DNA from: Alloalcanivorax marinus
Lineage (GTDB): Bacteria; Pseudomonadota; Gammaproteobacteria; Pseudomonadales; Alcanivoracaceae
Assembly: GCF_016906305.1 (NCBI RefSeq)
Contig: NZ_JADDOL010000009.1
Location: forward strand, 93,366-157,365
Length of the DNA: 64,000 nt
Reading direction: 5' to 3'
Numbering within the stretch: the stretch's first letter is position 1; every line of letters begins with the position of its first letter. Below, piece after piece: positions 10,708 through 19,426 of this stretch. The position numbers were made by a program, and so were the translations under genes. The notes beneath the pieces are model-generated. The model saw only the letters and a list, made by a program, of their open reading frames with translations. It was not told the origin of the DNA and did no database searches.

Positions 10708-12927
10708 GTGATTTACCGTAAAGATCGCAAGGTCCTCAAAAGAGTGGATTTCGGGGCCGCCAAGAACTCCCTGATGGGGGTGCTGGCGGCCCTTGTGGTT
10801 TACGCGCTGGTGATCGCCTGGGGCCGGGTGTACGAGGCGTTTCAGCTGGAGACGCTGCTGGTCGGCGGCGCGGTGGTGGTGGTGACCGCCTTCCGGCTGT
10901 GGCTGGTGGCTCGGTTCGACGCTCTGTACGGCGCCGGGCCGGCCCGCTGGCGCAAGCTGTTCGCCTTCGGCCTGATCCTGCATGCCCTGGTGTGGGGCCT
11001 GCTGCCGGCCTGGCTGGTATGGCGGGTGGGCACCGGCTTCAACTTCTTCGTGGTGATTCTCTACAACGTGGGGGTGACCACCGCCCTGGGCAGTTCCTGG
11101 ATGGCCGGGCTGAAGGTGCGGCAGTTCTATATTCTGCTCATGTTCCTGCCGGTGATCGGCGCCCTGTTCCTGGGCGGCGGGCTGCGCGAATGGCTGCTGG
11201 CGTTGCTGGTGGCGGCCTATACCTTCTACCTGTTCCGCTTGTACCGTGGCCAGTACGAGCTGTTCTGGCATGCCGTCACGCGGGAACGCCGCAGCGGCGG
11301 CGCGGAGCGGCGCCGGGAGCTGCCGGCGAGCACCGATATCCAGCTCAGCCTGGTCTATCGGCTGGCCCATGAGCTGCGCACGCCGATGAATTCGGTGATG
11401 GGCATGATGTCGCTGCTGGAAGACACCCGCCTGGACGATGAGCAGAAGGAATATCTGCAGGTGGCGGGGCAGAGCGGCAAGCTGATGATCACCCTGATCG
11501 ACGATGTGCTCGATTATTCCCGCATTCTCACCGGCCGCATCACGTTGAGCCCCGATTACTTCGACCTGCGCGGCGCCATGGAACAGATCCTGGAGGCATT
11601 CGGGCCCATGGCCCAGGCCAAGGGACTGGAACTGGCGGCGGTGGTGGACCGGCTGCTGCCCAAGCGGGTGCGCGGCGACCGGGACCGGCTGATGCAGGTG
11701 CTCACCAATCTGCTCAGCAACGCGATCAAATTCAGCGAGCGCGGCGAAGTGCGCATGGACGTGGACTTCACCGCCGAAGGCGAGCACGACGGCGTGCTGC
11801 GGGTGCGGGTCAGCGACCAGGGCGCCGGCATGGACACGGACACCCTCAAGCATCTGTTCGAGGACCAGTTTCTGGACGGGGCGGTGGACGCCTTCGCGGT
11901 GCGCCACACCGGTTTCGGTTTGCTGGTCTGCAAGGGCCTGATCGAAGCCATGGGCGGTGCCATCGGCGCGGAAAGCGTGGAAGGCGAGGGCTCCACGTTC
12001 TGGTTCACGGTGCGCCTGGGCATGCAGGCGGACATGAGCGAAAGCTCCAAGCTGAGCGGCGCCATGGCCGATATCCAGGGCGTGGTGGTGGGCGCCGGCG
12101 CCGGCTCCCTGGCCTGCCTGCAGGAAGAGTTCGAGGCCCTCGGCAGCCAGTGCCAGGGCGCCCGCGACTACGATCACGCGCTGCAGGCCCTGCGCGCCGG
12201 CCACCGGGAGCAGGCGGAGTTCGATCTGCTGCTGGTGGACACCCACGGCCGCCGCGAGCTGGCCCTGAATCTGTGCCGCAACGTACTCGAGGACCCCAGC
12301 CTGCGGCCGGTGAAGCTGATGCTGATGTGCACCATCGAGGAACGGGGCGAGCCCACCGTGCAACGGCTGGTGGACAAGCACGGCCTGGTCACCCTGGTGC
12401 GTCCGGTGCACCGCACCGGCCTGCGCATCGCCCTGGGCCGCCTGCTGGGCGTGCCGCGTTCGCAGCCGGTCCAGGACCTGCCCACGGAAACCCCGGAGGA
12501 GCGCCGGCGGCGCAAGCTCTATCGCCTGCTGCTGGTGGAGGACAACGAGGTCAATCAGCTGGTCACCCGGGGCATGCTCAGCAAACTGGGCTACCAGGTA
12601 AAAACCGTGAACAACGCGGAAACCGCTCTGGCCCTGCTCGACCAGGAAAACTTCGACCTGGTGCTGATGGACTGCATGATGCCGGATCTGGACGGCTTCG
12701 CCGCCACCCGGGATCTGCGTGAGCGCGAGCAGCGTGAACAGCGCCCGCGCACCCCGGTGATCGCGATCACCGCCAACACCGCCGAAGGGGCCCAGGCCCG
12801 CTGTCTGGCCGCCGGCATGGATGACTTTCTCGCCAAACCCGTGCATCTTCAGGAACTGGAGACGGTGCTGCGCCGCTGGCTGTCCCGGGAAGACGACAGC
12901 GCGGCGGAGGAACCGGACAGCCAATAG
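10708..12927 (+). CDS. Hybrid sensor histidine kinase / response regulator
   Basis: The 739-residue inner-membrane protein has about six hydrophobic helices in residues 15-180. A HisKA domain carries phospho-acceptor His221 in LAHELRTPMNSVMG. The HATPase domain has N-box NLLSNAIKFSERG and G1-box DQGAGMD. A degenerate receiver-like domain spans about 450-575 (LLLVDTHGR, lacking the usual acidic cluster). The C-terminal receiver is intact (LLLVEDNEVNQ; phospho-acceptor Asp655 in LVLMDCMMPDLDG). There is no periplasmic sensor or PAS domain, so the membrane region itself may sense. The second glycine box reads HTGFGLLVCK rather than GTGLGL, which may alter ATP-lid function. The start is GTG with GGGTAGGGA upstream. 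No cognate regulator gene is adjacent. Confidence 0.88.
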   Translation: MIYRKDRKVLKRVDFGAAKNSLMGVLAALVVYALVIAWGRVYEAFQLETLLVGGAVVVVTAFRLWLVARFDALYGAGPARWRKLFAFGLILHALVWGLLPAWLVWRVGTGFNFFVVILYNVGVTTALGSSWMAGLKVRQFYILLMFLPVIGALFLGGGLREWLLALLVAAYTFYLFRLYRGQYELFWHAVTRERRSGGAERRRELPASTDIQLSLVYRLAHELRTPMNSVMGMMSLLEDTRLDDEQKEYLQVAGQSGKLMITLIDDVLDYSRILTGRITLSPDYFDLRGAMEQILEAFGPMAQAKGLELAAVVDRLLPKRVRGDRDRLMQVLTNLLSNAIKFSERGEVRMDVDFTAEGEHDGVLRVRVSDQGAGMDTDTLKHLFEDQFLDGAVDAFAVRHTGFGLLVCKGLIEAMGGAIGAESVEGEGSTFWFTVRLGMQADMSESSKLSGAMADIQGVVVGAGAGSLACLQEEFEALGSQCQGARDYDHALQALRAGHREQAEFDLLLVDTHGRRELALNLCRNVLEDPSLRPVKLMLMCTIEERGEPTVQRLVDKHGLVTLVRPVHRTGLRIALGRLLGVPRSQPVQDLPTETPEERRRRKLYRLLLVEDNEVNQLVTRGMLSKLGYQVKTVNNAETALALLDQENFDLVLMDCMMPDLDGFAATRDLREREQREQRPRTPVIAITANTAEGAQARCLAAGMDDFLAKPVHLQELETVLRRWLSREDDSAAEEPDSQ

Positions 12928-12969
12928 GACAGCGAACAGAAGGACCACCAATAACAAGAGGAACGTGCC

Positions 12970-13665
12970 ATGAGTCGACGGGCCTTGCTGTTGGGCGCCA
13001 CCGGGTTGGTGGGCGGACATTGCCTGCGAAAGCTGCTGGAATGCGACGACTATGAGGAAGTGCGGGTGCTGACCCGCCGGGCCGTGGGCCTGGATCATCC
13101 CAAGCTGGTGGAGCGGGTGATCGACCCGGCGGACATCGAGCAACATGGGGATTTTTTCGCCGTGGACGATGTGTTCTGCGCCCTCGGCACCACGCTCAAA
13201 CAGGCCGGCTCCAAGGAGGCGTTCCGGCGCATCGATCTGGACCTGGTGATGCGCATCGGGCGCCTGGCCCGGGACGCCGGCGTGCAGCGTTTCCTGCTGG
13301 TGTCGGCGGTCAACGCCAACGCCCATTCGCCGTTCTTCTATGCGCGCATCAAGGGGCAGCTGGAGCGCGAGCTGAAAGCCCTGAAACTGCCGCTGCTGGC
13401 CCTGTTCCAGCCGTCGCTGCTGCTCGGTGAGCGGGAAACGCCGCGTCCGGTGGAAGCGTTCGGCATCCGCTTTTCCAAGATCGTCGACCCGATTACCCGC
13501 TGGACCGACGCCCACTGGCTGCCGGTAAGCGGTGAACGGGTGGCCGAGGCGCTGCTGGGCATGGCACTGATGGGGCCGGACACCGGCACCTATCGGGTGC
13601 GTTTCCGGGATTTCGTGGTCTATGCCGGCAAGTACCGGGACAAGTATCTGCGTTCGGCGTCCTGA
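12970..13665 (+). CDS. NAD(P)-binding Rossmann-fold protein (TIP30/HTATIP2-like oxidoreductase)
   Basis: The 231-residue cytoplasmic protein opens with [19 protein letters not shown], a glycine-rich NAD(P)-binding loop of the atypical/extended SDR type. It continues with [21 protein letters not shown] and [19 protein letters not shown]. The YxxxK pair of catalytic SDRs is present as YARIKG, so redox activity is possible. Bacterial relatives of TIP30 have this length and layout, but no substrate is known. It follows the kinase by 42 bp and may be co-transcribed with it. Confidence 0.8.
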   Translation: MSRRALLLGATGLVGGHCLRKLLECDDYEEVRVLTRRAVGLDHPKLVERVIDPADIEQHGDFFAVDDVFCALGTTLKQAGSKEAFRRIDLDLVMRIGRLARDAGVQRFLLVSAVNANAHSPFFYARIKGQLERELKALKLPLLALFQPSLLLGERETPRPVEAFGIRFSKIVDPITRWTDAHWLPVSGERVAEALLGMALMGPDTGTYRVRFRDFVVYAGKYRDKYLRSAS

Positions 13666-13718
13666 TCCGGGCGCCGTCGTCCATTACCCCGCCATCCGCT
13701 ACTCACAAAGGAGAAACC

Positions 13719-14201
13719 ATGAGCTTCGTCACCTGCGACCTGTGCGACGACAACGCCGACATCGTATCCGTGGTCACCGGGCTGCACTGGTTCAGCTACG
13801 GCGGCCGGGCCGCCTTTGGCGGTGAAATCGTCACCGTGAAGTGCTTCGAGGACAATTCCCGGGTCAAGGAGCATCTCGGCACCGACGGCAAGGGCAAGGT
13901 GCTGGTGGTGGATGGCGGCGGCAGCCTGCGCAACGCGCTGATCGGTGACATGATCGCGGAGAACGCGGTGAAGAACGGCTGGGAAGGCGTGATCATCCAC
14001 GGTGCCTGCCGCGATGTGGACGAACTGGCGAAACTGGACATCGGCGTCCTCACTCTGGGCTGCGTGCCGATCAAATCCGTGCGCCGCGACGAGGGTCAGC
14101 TCAATATCGACATCACGTTCGGTGGCGTCACCTTCCGCCCCGGCGAATACGTTTACGCCGACAACAACGGCGTCATCACCGCCCCCCGCGCGCTGCTCTG
14201 A
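13719..14201 (+). CDS. rraA: Ribonuclease E activity regulator RraA
   Basis: Binds and inhibits RNase E in enterobacteria. The fold is shared with class II aldolases such as HMG/OAA aldolase. The 160 residues contain the family strings [48 protein letters not shown] and [14 protein letters not shown], and E. coli RraA is 161 residues. A strong AAAGGAGAAACC ribosome site precedes the ATG, and an intrinsic terminator follows the stop. Some relatives with this sequence act as 4-hydroxy-4-methyl-2-oxoglutarate aldolase, so dual annotation is common. Confidence 0.9.
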   Translation: MSFVTCDLCDDNADIVSVVTGLHWFSYGGRAAFGGEIVTVKCFEDNSRVKEHLGTDGKGKVLVVDGGGSLRNALIGDMIAENAVKNGWEGVIIHGACRDVDELAKLDIGVLTLGCVPIKSVRRDEGQLNIDITFGGVTFRPGEYVYADNNGVITAPRALL

Positions 14202-14207
14202 GCGCCG

Positions 14208-14237
14208 CCGGGGCCGCGTCCGCCGGCCCCGGTTTTT
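14208..14237 (+). terminator. Intrinsic terminator after rraA
   Basis: Eight-bp GC stem (CCGGGGCC / GGCCCCGG) with a 9-nt loop followed by five T, starting 7 bp after the rraA stop. The remaining sequence to opgG (14238-14382) holds no gene; it should contain the opgGH promoter, but no convincing -35/-10 pair stands out. Confidence 0.8.
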
Positions 14238-14382
14238 CCCACGTTTTGCGAAAATTTATAGTTTCCGGCCGCCGCCCGGGAGCCAGTCGGTTGTCCGACG
14301 TATAGGATGTGACGGATTATTGTGCCGGGCGCTTGCCAACCAGGCGACGCCGTTATGTTGCATGCTCAAGGGGTGGACCTAC

Positions 14383-15942
14383 ATGGAGCGTTGTCGTCGT
14401 GGGCTGGTGCTGTTGCCGGCTTTGATGTGCTGGCTGTTTTCCGCCCAGGTGTCGGCCCAGGGGTTCGGCTTCCAGGACGTGATCGATAAAGCCCGGGAAA
14501 AGGCCGGGGAATCCTACCAGGCGCCGACACCGGTGCCTCAGTTCCTGCAGGAACTGTCCCAGGAGCAGTACCAGGGCATCCGTTTCAAATCCGAGAACAG
14601 CCTGTGGCGCGAAAGCGGCTCCCACTTTCAGGTGTCGTTGATGTCGCCGGGCCTGTATTTCAAACACGCGGTGAAGCTCAACGTGGTGGACGCCCAGGGC
14701 GTCCACGATCTGCCCTATGACAAGAACAACTTCACCTACACCAGCGAGGAGCTGGCCCGCCGGGTGCCGGCGGACCTGGGCTATGGCGGTTTCCGCCTCA
14801 CCTATCCGGACGCGGACGCGGAAAACGGCCGCCGCGCCTTCATGGTGTTCGCCGGCGCCAGCTACTTCCGCGCCATCGGCAAGAACAATCACTTCGGGCT
14901 GTCCGCCCGCGGCATCGCCGTCAACACCGGTCTGCCGTCCGGGGAACAGTTTCCATCGTTCACCGAATTCTGGCTGATCCGCCCCAATGCCAAGGCCGAC
15001 ACCCTGACGCTGTACGCGTTGCTGGATGGCCGCAGCCTCACCGGCGCCTATCAGTTCGACATTCGTCTCGGTGACGCGGCGGTGATGGACGTGAAATCCC
15101 GGCTGTTTATCCGCAACGATATCGAAAAGTTGGGCGTGGCGCCGCTCACCTCGATGTTCTTCTACGGCGGCAACACCGCCCGGCCGGTGGGCGAATGGCG
15201 CCCTCGGGTGCACGATTCCGACGGCCTGCTGATGCACGACGGCGGCAGCGGGGAATGGCTGTGGCGGCCACTGCTCAATCCCAAGAACCTGAAAATCGAC
15301 TATTTCAGCGCCGCCCAGGTACAGGGCTTCGGCCTGATGCAGCGCCAGACCCGCTTCGACGACTTCCAGGATTTCGGCGCCCACTATCATGAGCGGCCCA
15401 GTGCCTGGGTGCAGCCCAAGGGCGAGTGGGGCAAGGGCCGGGTATCGCTGGTGCAGCTGCCCTCCAACAACGAGGTCAACAACAACATCGTCGCCTTCTG
15501 GACGCCGGACGAGCCGGTCCGTCAGGGCCAGACCCTGGCCTACGACTATCAGCTCAAGGTGGGCGCGCCCACGGTCAGCGGCAGTGACCGGGCCAGCGCG
15601 GTGAAAACCTTCGTCGGCGACGGCAACCGGGCCGGCGGCGGCAACGTGGAAGGCGCCTACCGCATCGTGGTGGATTTCGCCGGCGGCCCGCTCAAGGACG
15701 TGCCCGGCAACGCGCCGGTGACCAGCGACGTGATCGCCGAGGGCGATGGCGAAGTGATCGAGCATTTCGTGGAGTTTCTGGCGCCGGTGAATCGCTGGCG
15801 CGTCTCCATCCTGGCCCGGCCCGCCGCCGATCAGCCGCTGTCCTTGCGCGCTTTCCTGAAGAAAGGCGAGGACACCGTCTCGGAAACCTGGTCCTACGAG
15901 ATCCCGGTCAACAACGATATTCTCGGCGGAGATTCCCGATGA
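14383..15942 (+). CDS. opgG: Periplasmic glucan biosynthesis protein G
   Basis: OpgG/MdoG is a periplasmic protein needed for branching or release of osmoregulated periplasmic glucans. The 519-residue product has a signal peptide (LVLLPALMCWLFSAQVSAQ), then the MdoG beta-sandwich: FQDVIDKAREKAGESY, ENSLWRESGSHFQV, FRAIGKNNHFGLSARGIAV. The C-terminal Ig-like domain ends near VSETWSYEIPVNND. The ATG at 14383 is chosen because AAGGGG lies 9 bp upstream and the signal peptide begins there; another ATG at 14362 is possible. It overlaps the next ORF by ATGA. Confidence 0.93.
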   Translation: MERCRRGLVLLPALMCWLFSAQVSAQGFGFQDVIDKAREKAGESYQAPTPVPQFLQELSQEQYQGIRFKSENSLWRESGSHFQVSLMSPGLYFKHAVKLNVVDAQGVHDLPYDKNNFTYTSEELARRVPADLGYGGFRLTYPDADAENGRRAFMVFAGASYFRAIGKNNHFGLSARGIAVNTGLPSGEQFPSFTEFWLIRPNAKADTLTLYALLDGRSLTGAYQFDIRLGDAAVMDVKSRLFIRNDIEKLGVAPLTSMFFYGGNTARPVGEWRPRVHDSDGLLMHDGGSGEWLWRPLLNPKNLKIDYFSAAQVQGFGLMQRQTRFDDFQDFGAHYHERPSAWVQPKGEWGKGRVSLVQLPSNNEVNNNIVAFWTPDEPVRQGQTLAYDYQLKVGAPTVSGSDRASAVKTFVGDGNRAGGGNVEGAYRIVVDFAGGPLKDVPGNAPVTSDVIAEGDGEVIEHFVEFLAPVNRWRVSILARPAADQPLSLRAFLKKGEDTVSETWSYEIPVNNDILGGDSR

Positions 15943-16193
15943 CCGACAACATCGTCGAGGACGCCCTGGGCCGGGTGCTGGCCTATCTGCGGCTGTCCGG
16001 CGTCACCGTTGGCACCGGCACCACCCGCGCCGCCCTGCGGCTGGTGGACGAGACCCTGGAAGCCGGCGAGGACGGCTTGCTGGAGCGCCTGATGGCGGCG
16101 GTGCCGGAGCGTTTCGGCCTGGATCATCCCGAGCCGCCGATGCTGGCGCCGCCGGTGCGCCACGGCTCCATTCACTACGCCCGGCGCTCGTGA
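15939..16193 (+). CDS. Small protein of unknown function inserted between opgG and opgH
   Basis: I do not recognise a family. The 84-residue protein is acidic to neutral and soluble. It is predicted helical in residues 1-60 (DALGRVLAYLRLSGVTVG, then a Leu/Glu-rich stretch), with a Pro-rich tail (PEPPMLAPPVRHG). There is no signal peptide or membrane helix. It overlaps opgG by 4 bp (ATGA) and opgH by 4 bp (GTGA), so all three are translationally coupled. OpgH here lacks the long cytoplasmic N-terminal region of E. coli OpgH. The small protein may stand in for it, but no sequence similarity was demonstrated. Confidence 0.75.
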   Translation: MTDNIVEDALGRVLAYLRLSGVTVGTGTTRAALRLVDETLEAGEDGLLERLMAAVPERFGLDHPEPPMLAPPVRHGSIHYARRS

Positions 16194-18292
16194 GCAGGTC
16201 CGTGACCGACGACACGCCCCGTCCGCGCCGCCACCGCTGGAAGCCGGTGGCGGTGCTGCGCCGCACCACCCTGATTGTGCTGGTGATCGCGCAGACCCTG
16301 GCCGGGCTCTACGGCATGCAGTCGGTGTTGCCGTACCACGGCGGCAATCTACTGGAAAAGGGCATCCTGTTTCTGTTCGCGGTGCTGTTCGCCTGGATCT
16401 CGGTGGGCTTCTGGACCGCCTTGCTGGGGTTCTGGCTGCGCCGCCGCGGCGGCGACCCCTGGTCCCTGGTGCGTCGCTACGACGCCGCCACCGTGGCCGC
16501 CACGCCGCTGGCGCGCACCGCCGTGGTGATGCCGATCTACAACGAGCCGGTGGACCGTACCCTGGCCGGCCTGCGCGCCACCATCCAGTCGCTGCGTGAG
16601 ACCGGCGAGCTGGACCATTTCGACTTCTATCTGCTGTCCGACAGCCGCGACGCGGAACAGTGGCTGGAGGAACGCACCGGCTGGTACCGGCTGTGCGAGG
16701 AGCAGGGGCTGCAGGGCCGGCTGTTTTACCGGCACCGTCCGGTCAATCTCAATTTCAAAAGCGGCAACGTGGCGGACTTTCTGCGCCGCTGGGGCCGGGA
16801 TTATGAGTACATGGTGGTGCTGGACGCGGACAGCGTCATGGGTGGCCACACCCTGACGCGGATGGTGCGGCACATGGAGCTGGCGCCTCAGATCGGCATC
16901 CTGCAGACCAGCCCGTCGCTGATCAACGCCCACTCCGCCTTCGCCCGTTTCCAGCAGTTCGCCAACCGGGTGTACGGCCCGCTGTTCACCGCCGGGCTGG
17001 CCGGTATTCAGCTGGGCGAGGCGGCCTACTGGGGCCACAACGCGATCATTCGCTGCAAGCCGTTCATGGAGCACTGCGGCCTGCGGCACCTGTCCGGCTT
17101 CGGTCTGTTCCGGGGCCCGATCATGAGCCACGATTTCGTGGAGGCGGCCTATATGGGGCGCGCCGGCTACGAGGTGTGGATGGAACCGGAGCTGGACGAG
17201 AGCTACGAGGAATCGCCGCCCACCCTGGTGGACGAGCTGACCCGGGACCGGCGCTGGGCCAAGGGCAATCTGCAGCATGCCTGGCTGTTTCTGTTCGCGC
17301 CGAAACTGCGCTTCGCCCACCGCATGGCGTTTCTCAACGGCATTCTGTCCTACCTGTCGTCGCCGATCTGGCTGGCGTTTCTTGTGCTCACCAGCATCGA
17401 GGCCACCCGCCTGACCCTTTGGCCCATTGATTACTTTCCCGAACAGCAGAACAGCATGTTTCCGGCCTGGCCGGAGTGGCATCCCCACTGGGCGGTGGGG
17501 CTGATTCTGAGTACCTTCTTCCTGCTGTTCCTGCCCAAGTTCCTGGCCATTCTCGACGTGCTGCTCAGTGGTAAACGGCGCCAGTACGGGGGCGCCTGGC
17601 GCCTGTTTTTCTCAGTGTGCCTGGAGCTGCTGGTGTCCATGCTGCTGGCCCCGATCCGCATGCTCACGCACAGCCGCTACGTGCTGGAATCCCTGTTCAA
17701 TGTGTCGCTGCACTGGGGCGGGCAGAACCGCACCGATGAGACCGGCTGGCGCGAAGCCCTGGTCAGCCACGCGCCGGGCACGCTGCTGGCCGTCGGCTGG
17801 GCGGGCCTGGCCCTGTGGCTGGATCCGTTCTTCTTTTTCTGGTCGCTGCCGGTGGCGCTGCCACTGATTCTGGCCGCGCCCACTTCGGTGGTTCTCAGCC
17901 GCATGGCCCTGGGCGAAGCCCTGCGCCGGCACCGTTTTCTGCTGACGCCGGAAGAACAGCGGCTGTCCCCCCAGGTGGACGCCATCGCCGATCCTCGGCC
18001 GCTGAATCCCGGCGCGCTGAGCGCCTTCGACGCCGCCGTGGTGGACCCGCGCCTGAACCGTATGCACCGGGCCCTGGCCCGCCGTCGCCGTTGCCTGGAC
18101 CCGGAAGCCCGGGAGGAATGGGTGCAACGGTGCCTGAAGCACGGCCCGGACGGGTTGAACCGCCGTCAGCTCAACGCCCTGGCCCGGGACGGCGAGGTGC
18201 TGGCGCGCCTGCACACGGCGGCCTGGGTGGCGGCGCCGGACAGCTACTGGGGCGAACGCATCGGGCTGGTGAAGCGCCGGGATTATGGGTAG
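16190..18292 (+). CDS. opgH: Glucans biosynthesis glucosyltransferase H
   Basis: Inner-membrane processive GT2 enzyme that makes the beta-1,2-glucan backbone of osmoregulated periplasmic glucans from UDP-glucose. The 700 residues have a short basic N-terminus and two helices (residues 20-80). The glycosyltransferase domain contains VVMPIYNEP, VVLDADSVMGG, HNAIIRCKPFMEHC, SHDFVEAA and the Q/RxxRW-type motif LTRDRRWAKGNL. About five further helices lie between 370 and 570. E. coli OpgH is about 847 residues; the missing part is mostly the N-terminal cytoplasmic segment. The GTG start overlaps the previous stop. Confidence 0.93.
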   Translation: MSRSVTDDTPRPRRHRWKPVAVLRRTTLIVLVIAQTLAGLYGMQSVLPYHGGNLLEKGILFLFAVLFAWISVGFWTALLGFWLRRRGGDPWSLVRRYDAATVAATPLARTAVVMPIYNEPVDRTLAGLRATIQSLRETGELDHFDFYLLSDSRDAEQWLEERTGWYRLCEEQGLQGRLFYRHRPVNLNFKSGNVADFLRRWGRDYEYMVVLDADSVMGGHTLTRMVRHMELAPQIGILQTSPSLINAHSAFARFQQFANRVYGPLFTAGLAGIQLGEAAYWGHNAIIRCKPFMEHCGLRHLSGFGLFRGPIMSHDFVEAAYMGRAGYEVWMEPELDESYEESPPTLVDELTRDRRWAKGNLQHAWLFLFAPKLRFAHRMAFLNGILSYLSSPIWLAFLVLTSIEATRLTLWPIDYFPEQQNSMFPAWPEWHPHWAVGLILSTFFLLFLPKFLAILDVLLSGKRRQYGGAWRLFFSVCLELLVSMLLAPIRMLTHSRYVLESLFNVSLHWGGQNRTDETGWREALVSHAPGTLLAVGWAGLALWLDPFFFFWSLPVALPLILAAPTSVVLSRMALGEALRRHRFLLTPEEQRLSPQVDAIADPRPLNPGALSAFDAAVVDPRLNRMHRALARRRRCLDPEAREEWVQRCLKHGPDGLNRRQLNALARDGEVLARLHTAAWVAAPDSYWGERIGLVKRRDYG

Positions 18293-18335
18293 GCTTGCGG
18301 CGTTCCTATAAAAAAACGCTTCCAAGGATGAAGCC

Positions 18336-18758
18336 ATGAACGATGTGCGACCCGGTTTGGCTGAACCGGTCAGGGATTGCATGAAGCCGGATCCCTTTTC
18401 CCTTTCCCCTGTCATGTCCGTTCACGAGGCCGCCCGAGCCTTGCTGGCGCGGGATCTTTGCGGGGCGCCGGTGGTCGACGACCGGGGTGTGCTGGTGGGG
18501 ATTTTTTCCGAGGCCGACGCGCTGAAAAGCACGCTGGACGCCGATTATCACGGCATCGGAGCGGGCTGCGTGGCCGATTACATGAGCCGTGAAGTCCAGG
18601 GCGTGGCGGTGTCCGCCACGATTCAGGAAGCAGCGGAAATGCTCTTGCGCCATCACCGGCGGATTCTGCCGGTGGTGCAAGGCCCGCGGCTGGTGGGACA
18701 ACTTAGCCGTGGGGATGTGCTGCGCAGGGTGGTGCCGGCGAGGGCGGCGACCTCCTGA
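18336..18758 (+). CDS. CBS-domain pair protein
   Basis: The 140-residue cytoplasmic protein consists of two CBS motifs: residues about 10-70 (VRDCMKPDPFSLSPVMSVHE, then GAPVVDDRGVLVGIFSEAD) and about 80-132 (VADYMSREVQGVAV, ILPVVQGPRLVGQLSRGDVL). CBS pairs usually bind adenine nucleotides and regulate a partner, but no enzymatic domain is attached and the partner is unknown. It lies 43 bp after opgH with its own AAGGATG-like site, so co-transcription with the glucan genes is plausible. Confidence 0.85.
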   Translation: MNDVRPGLAEPVRDCMKPDPFSLSPVMSVHEAARALLARDLCGAPVVDDRGVLVGIFSEADALKSTLDADYHGIGAGCVADYMSREVQGVAVSATIQEAAEMLLRHHRRILPVVQGPRLVGQLSRGDVLRRVVPARAATS

Positions 18759-18795
18759 CGCGGTGTTCCATGAGTCAGTGAAACAAGGAAAGACC

Positions 18796-19344
18796 ATGAA
18801 CCAACCGTATCAATCCCCCGAGGCCGATCTGGGGACGGCCGCCGTGGAAACCTATCAGCCACGCATGTTCCAGACCGCCGGCCGCCTGGGCCGGGCGCGC
18901 TATTTCGTCTATGTGATGGCGCTCACCATGATCCTGTACGTGGCCATGGGGCTGGCCATGGCGGCGGGGCTGGGCGTCGACCCGTCCGGCGGCGGCGCGA
19001 TGATGATTCTGATGATGCTGGTGGTGGCGGTGGTGGGGATCTTCATGACCGTGATGAGCATCATCTACGGCATTCGCCGTCTCAATGACATGAACATGAG
19101 CGGCTGGCTGATTCTGCTGATGTTCGTGCCGATCGCCAACTTCGTGATCGCCATCATGCTGCTGTTCGTGCCCGGCTCCAAGGGCGCCAACAACTACGGC
19201 CCGAAGCCGGCCCCCAACAGCACCGGCGTGATCGTGGCGCTGGTGGTGCTGCTGGTGTTGTTCCTCGGCGGTTTCGTCGGCCTGGGCGCGCTGATGGGCT
19301 CCATGAGCGCGGGCATGGACCCGGCCATGTATCAAAGCTACTGA
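18796..19344 (+). CDS. DUF805 family inner-membrane protein
   Basis: The 182-residue protein has a polar N-terminus (MNQPYQSPEADL) followed by the DUF805 signature: GRLGRARYFVY, a membrane helix, then a pair of helices around IRRLNDMNMSGWL, with further helices to about residue 165. Four membrane segments are likely. No biochemical role is established for DUF805. ATG 18796 has AAGGAAAGACC upstream and matches the typical N-terminus; the longer open frame overlaps the CBS gene. A terminator follows 16 bp after the stop. Confidence 0.85.
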   Translation: MNQPYQSPEADLGTAAVETYQPRMFQTAGRLGRARYFVYVMALTMILYVAMGLAMAAGLGVDPSGGGAMMILMMLVVAVVGIFMTVMSIIYGIRRLNDMNMSGWLILLMFVPIANFVIAIMLLFVPGSKGANNYGPKPAPNSTGVIVALVVLLVLFLGGFVGLGALMGSMSAGMDPAMYQSY

Positions 19345-19360
19345 ACGCGGCTCTGGCCCA

Positions 19361-19391
19361 AAAAAAAGGCTCCCGGACGGGAGCCTTTTTT
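19361..19391. terminator. Bidirectional intrinsic terminator between DUF805 gene and mdh
   Basis: A-tract, 8-bp stem GGCTCCCG / CGGGAGCC with a GA loop, then T-tract. The A and T tracts on both sides make it work for both convergent genes. Confidence 0.9.
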
Positions 19392-19426
19392 ATCGCCGGA
19401 TGCCGCCGGAGCGGCGGCGAACAGGG

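Noticed and set aside
10558..13515. 985-codon open frame antisense to the hybrid kinase and NAD(P)-binding genes
   Set aside because: His/Gln/Ala-rich low-quality translation, a mirror effect of GC-rich codon use in the real sense genes; no domains.
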